NCBI GenBank assembly: GCA_028700875.1
Contig: JAQVRW010000031.1
Coordinates: forward strand, 1-14,864
Direction: 5' to 3'
Origin: Candidatus Zixiibacteriota bacterium
Lineage (GTDB): Bacteria; Zixibacteria; MSB-5A5; GN15; JAAZOE01
Length of the DNA: 14,864 nt
Made by a program: the position numbers and the translations under genes. Below, piece by piece: positions 14,082 through 14,864 of this stretch (its first letter is position 1; each line of letters opens with the position of its first letter). The notes under the pieces are model-generated. The model did not search any database and was not told the origin of the DNA. It was given only the letters and a program-made list of their open reading frames with translations.

Positions 14082-14456
14082 ATGAATTCGACTCTGGCAT
14101 ATGTGCAGGGAAGGCGGACCTGGTTCGTGGAAAACCTGATCGTCTGGGGCACCGACAGCGACGCGGAGTTCCTGTTGGCTATCGCGGAAACGGCCGACTC
14201 CGATACCCGAGTGGGGTTCTTGCGGGTGTCGCTGGGAGGGCAACGGCAGGCGGTGACCTTCTCCTCGCTGACTGACAGCCGCGGCAATCAACTCCCGGAC
14301 CAGATCAAGAAACCATCGGTCATTATTATCCCTCGGGATCGGCGCGGGGCGTTTCTCAAGTCTGTCCTGGGAGAAACCGGTTTTGTCATCGCCAAGACGG
14401 AGGCTGAAGGTTCTTCCGCCACGGTCGACCTGTTGATCGTAGAAACGGGATTATAG
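14082..14456 (+). CDS. Small virion-module protein of unknown function
   Basis: This gene encodes about 124 residues, mostly beta with mixed charges and no signal peptide or membrane helix. No family is recognised. It has stretches such as RTWFVENLIVWGTDSDAEF and KPSVIIIPRDRRGAFLKSVLG. Three in-frame ATGs lie in a row (14076, 14079, 14082); AAAGG at 14071-14075 gives the best spacing to the third. It follows the connector-like gene by 11 bases, a position where neck or tail-completion proteins are usual, but the sequence itself does not prove this. Confidence 0.7.
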   Translation: MNSTLAYVQGRRTWFVENLIVWGTDSDAEFLLAIAETADSDTRVGFLRVSLGGQRQAVTFSSLTDSRGNQLPDQIKKPSVIIIPRDRRGAFLKSVLGETGFVIAKTEAEGSSATVDLLIVETGL

Positions 14457-14465
14457 GAGAAAACC

Positions 14466-14726
14466 ATGGCGAAGACGAAACTTTCGGAAAAAAAGAGCCC
14501 GGAAAAGAAACCCGCGAAACGGCAATTCAAAACTGACCAGGAGATGCTGGATTACATCAAGACAACCATCATGGACCAAATCCAGGATAATCTCATCAAT
14601 CTGAAAGTAGGTGATCTATTGAAAATCTTTGAGATTCAAAAGAAGCTGTCCTCGGACACCAAGACGGAGGAGAAGCTTTGGGAAATCATCGAGCAGATCC
14701 GCCCGGAGGCATTGAAGCATGAGTAA
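14466..14726 (+). CDS. Small lysine-rich helical protein
   Basis: This gene encodes 86 residues. The first ~20 are very rich in Lys (EKKSPEKKPAKRQF) and probably disordered, possibly binding nucleic acid. The rest is an acidic and basic helical part (QEMLDYIKTTIMDQIQDNLINLKVGDLLKIFEIQKKL is its core, residues ~24-60; only its pattern is used here). An AGGAG six bases before the ATG supports the start. The stop codon overlaps the next gene by eight bases. The family is unknown; the place in the operon suggests a head or tail assembly factor. Confidence 0.75.
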   Translation: MAKTKLSEKKSPEKKPAKRQFKTDQEMLDYIKTTIMDQIQDNLINLKVGDLLKIFEIQKKLSSDTKTEEKLWEIIEQIRPEALKHE

Positions 14727-14864
14727 GCGATCCGGCTGCATCCTCTGGGGCGCCGTCTGTTGGCTATTGATTTGCGGGTCGTTGACCGGGACCGAAATGC
14801 GGTTCGATCAGGCCCAATGGCAGACCGGCGACATGAACGAACAGGCGCCGGCCGACTCCAGCGG
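14719..14864 (+). CDS. Start of an exported protein, cut by window end
   Basis: Only the first 48 codons are in the window and they are open to its end. The ATG overlaps the stop region of the preceding gene, and CGGAGG lies nine bases upstream. The N-terminus (MSKRSGCILWGAVCWLLICG) is basic and then hydrophobic, as in a signal peptide or membrane anchor, and is followed by a polar stretch rich in Gln, Asp and Asn. Cys17 or Cys7 do not form a good lipobox. Its nature cannot be settled from this part; a signal peptide is unusual among virion genes. Confidence 0.7.
   Translation, partial: MSKRSGCILWGAVCWLLICGSLTGTEMRFDQAQWQTGDMNEQAPADSS

Noticed and set aside
1..14864. tRNA, rRNA, CRISPR array or insertion sequence
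   Set aside because: No cloverleaf with a GGTTCRA arm, no regularly spaced repeats, and no transposase or terminal inverted repeats were seen.

Overview
The window joins two kinds of DNA. Positions 1-3209 carry three minus-strand genes for exported proteins of a Gram-negative host: a secreted cohesin-like protein, a large TPR lipoprotein, and a PEP-CTERM surface protein. Positions 3813-14864 carry the head-morphogenesis module of a tailed phage of the HK97-fold type (prophage, decayed prophage or gene-transfer-agent-like element). Lipoboxes, Sec signal peptides and a PEP-CTERM tail point to a diderm bacterium. The style of the exported proteins recalls uncultured FCB-type lineages such as Zixibacteria, but this is an impression and not a demonstrated placement.

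Host part: the TPR lipoprotein gene and the small secreted-protein gene are 12 bases apart and look like one transcription unit, with a candidate TTGACA promoter far upstream (about 2338-2366). The PEP-CTERM gene stands alone and ends in a clear intrinsic terminator at 2391-2420. Positions 3210-3812 hold no gene I can support and form the boundary with the phage module.

Phage part, plus strand in order: portal (3813), large terminase (5087), a very large prohead-protease fusion (6775), a membrane coiled-coil protein (9418), an unknown protein (9728), a decoration-type protein (10250), the major capsid protein (10689), a beta-rich probably propeller-like virion protein (11843), a connector-like protein with an internal duplication (13258), two small proteins (14082, 14466), and the start of a protein with a signal peptide (14719, cut by the window edge). 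Spacing is tight, with several overlaps, as in a late operon. No integrase, repressor, small terminase or separate scaffold gene is recognised. Two minus-strand genes interrupt the module: a 36-residue single-pass membrane protein (6434-6544) and a lipoprotein (8651-9361), both envelope-directed.

The most unusual item is the 630-residue protease gene. Its first ~160 residues look like a prohead protease with an added CxxC/CxH metal-knuckle. Residues ~250-500 follow the layout of an ATP-dependent DNA ligase core (nucleotidyltransferase plus OB fold) from which the catalytic lysine motif and the DGE motif appear to be missing. A protease joined to a dead ligase-like domain inside a capsid operon is the best candidate here for something undescribed. 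A perfect 12-bp hairpin directly after the capsid gene is the clearest regulatory structure.
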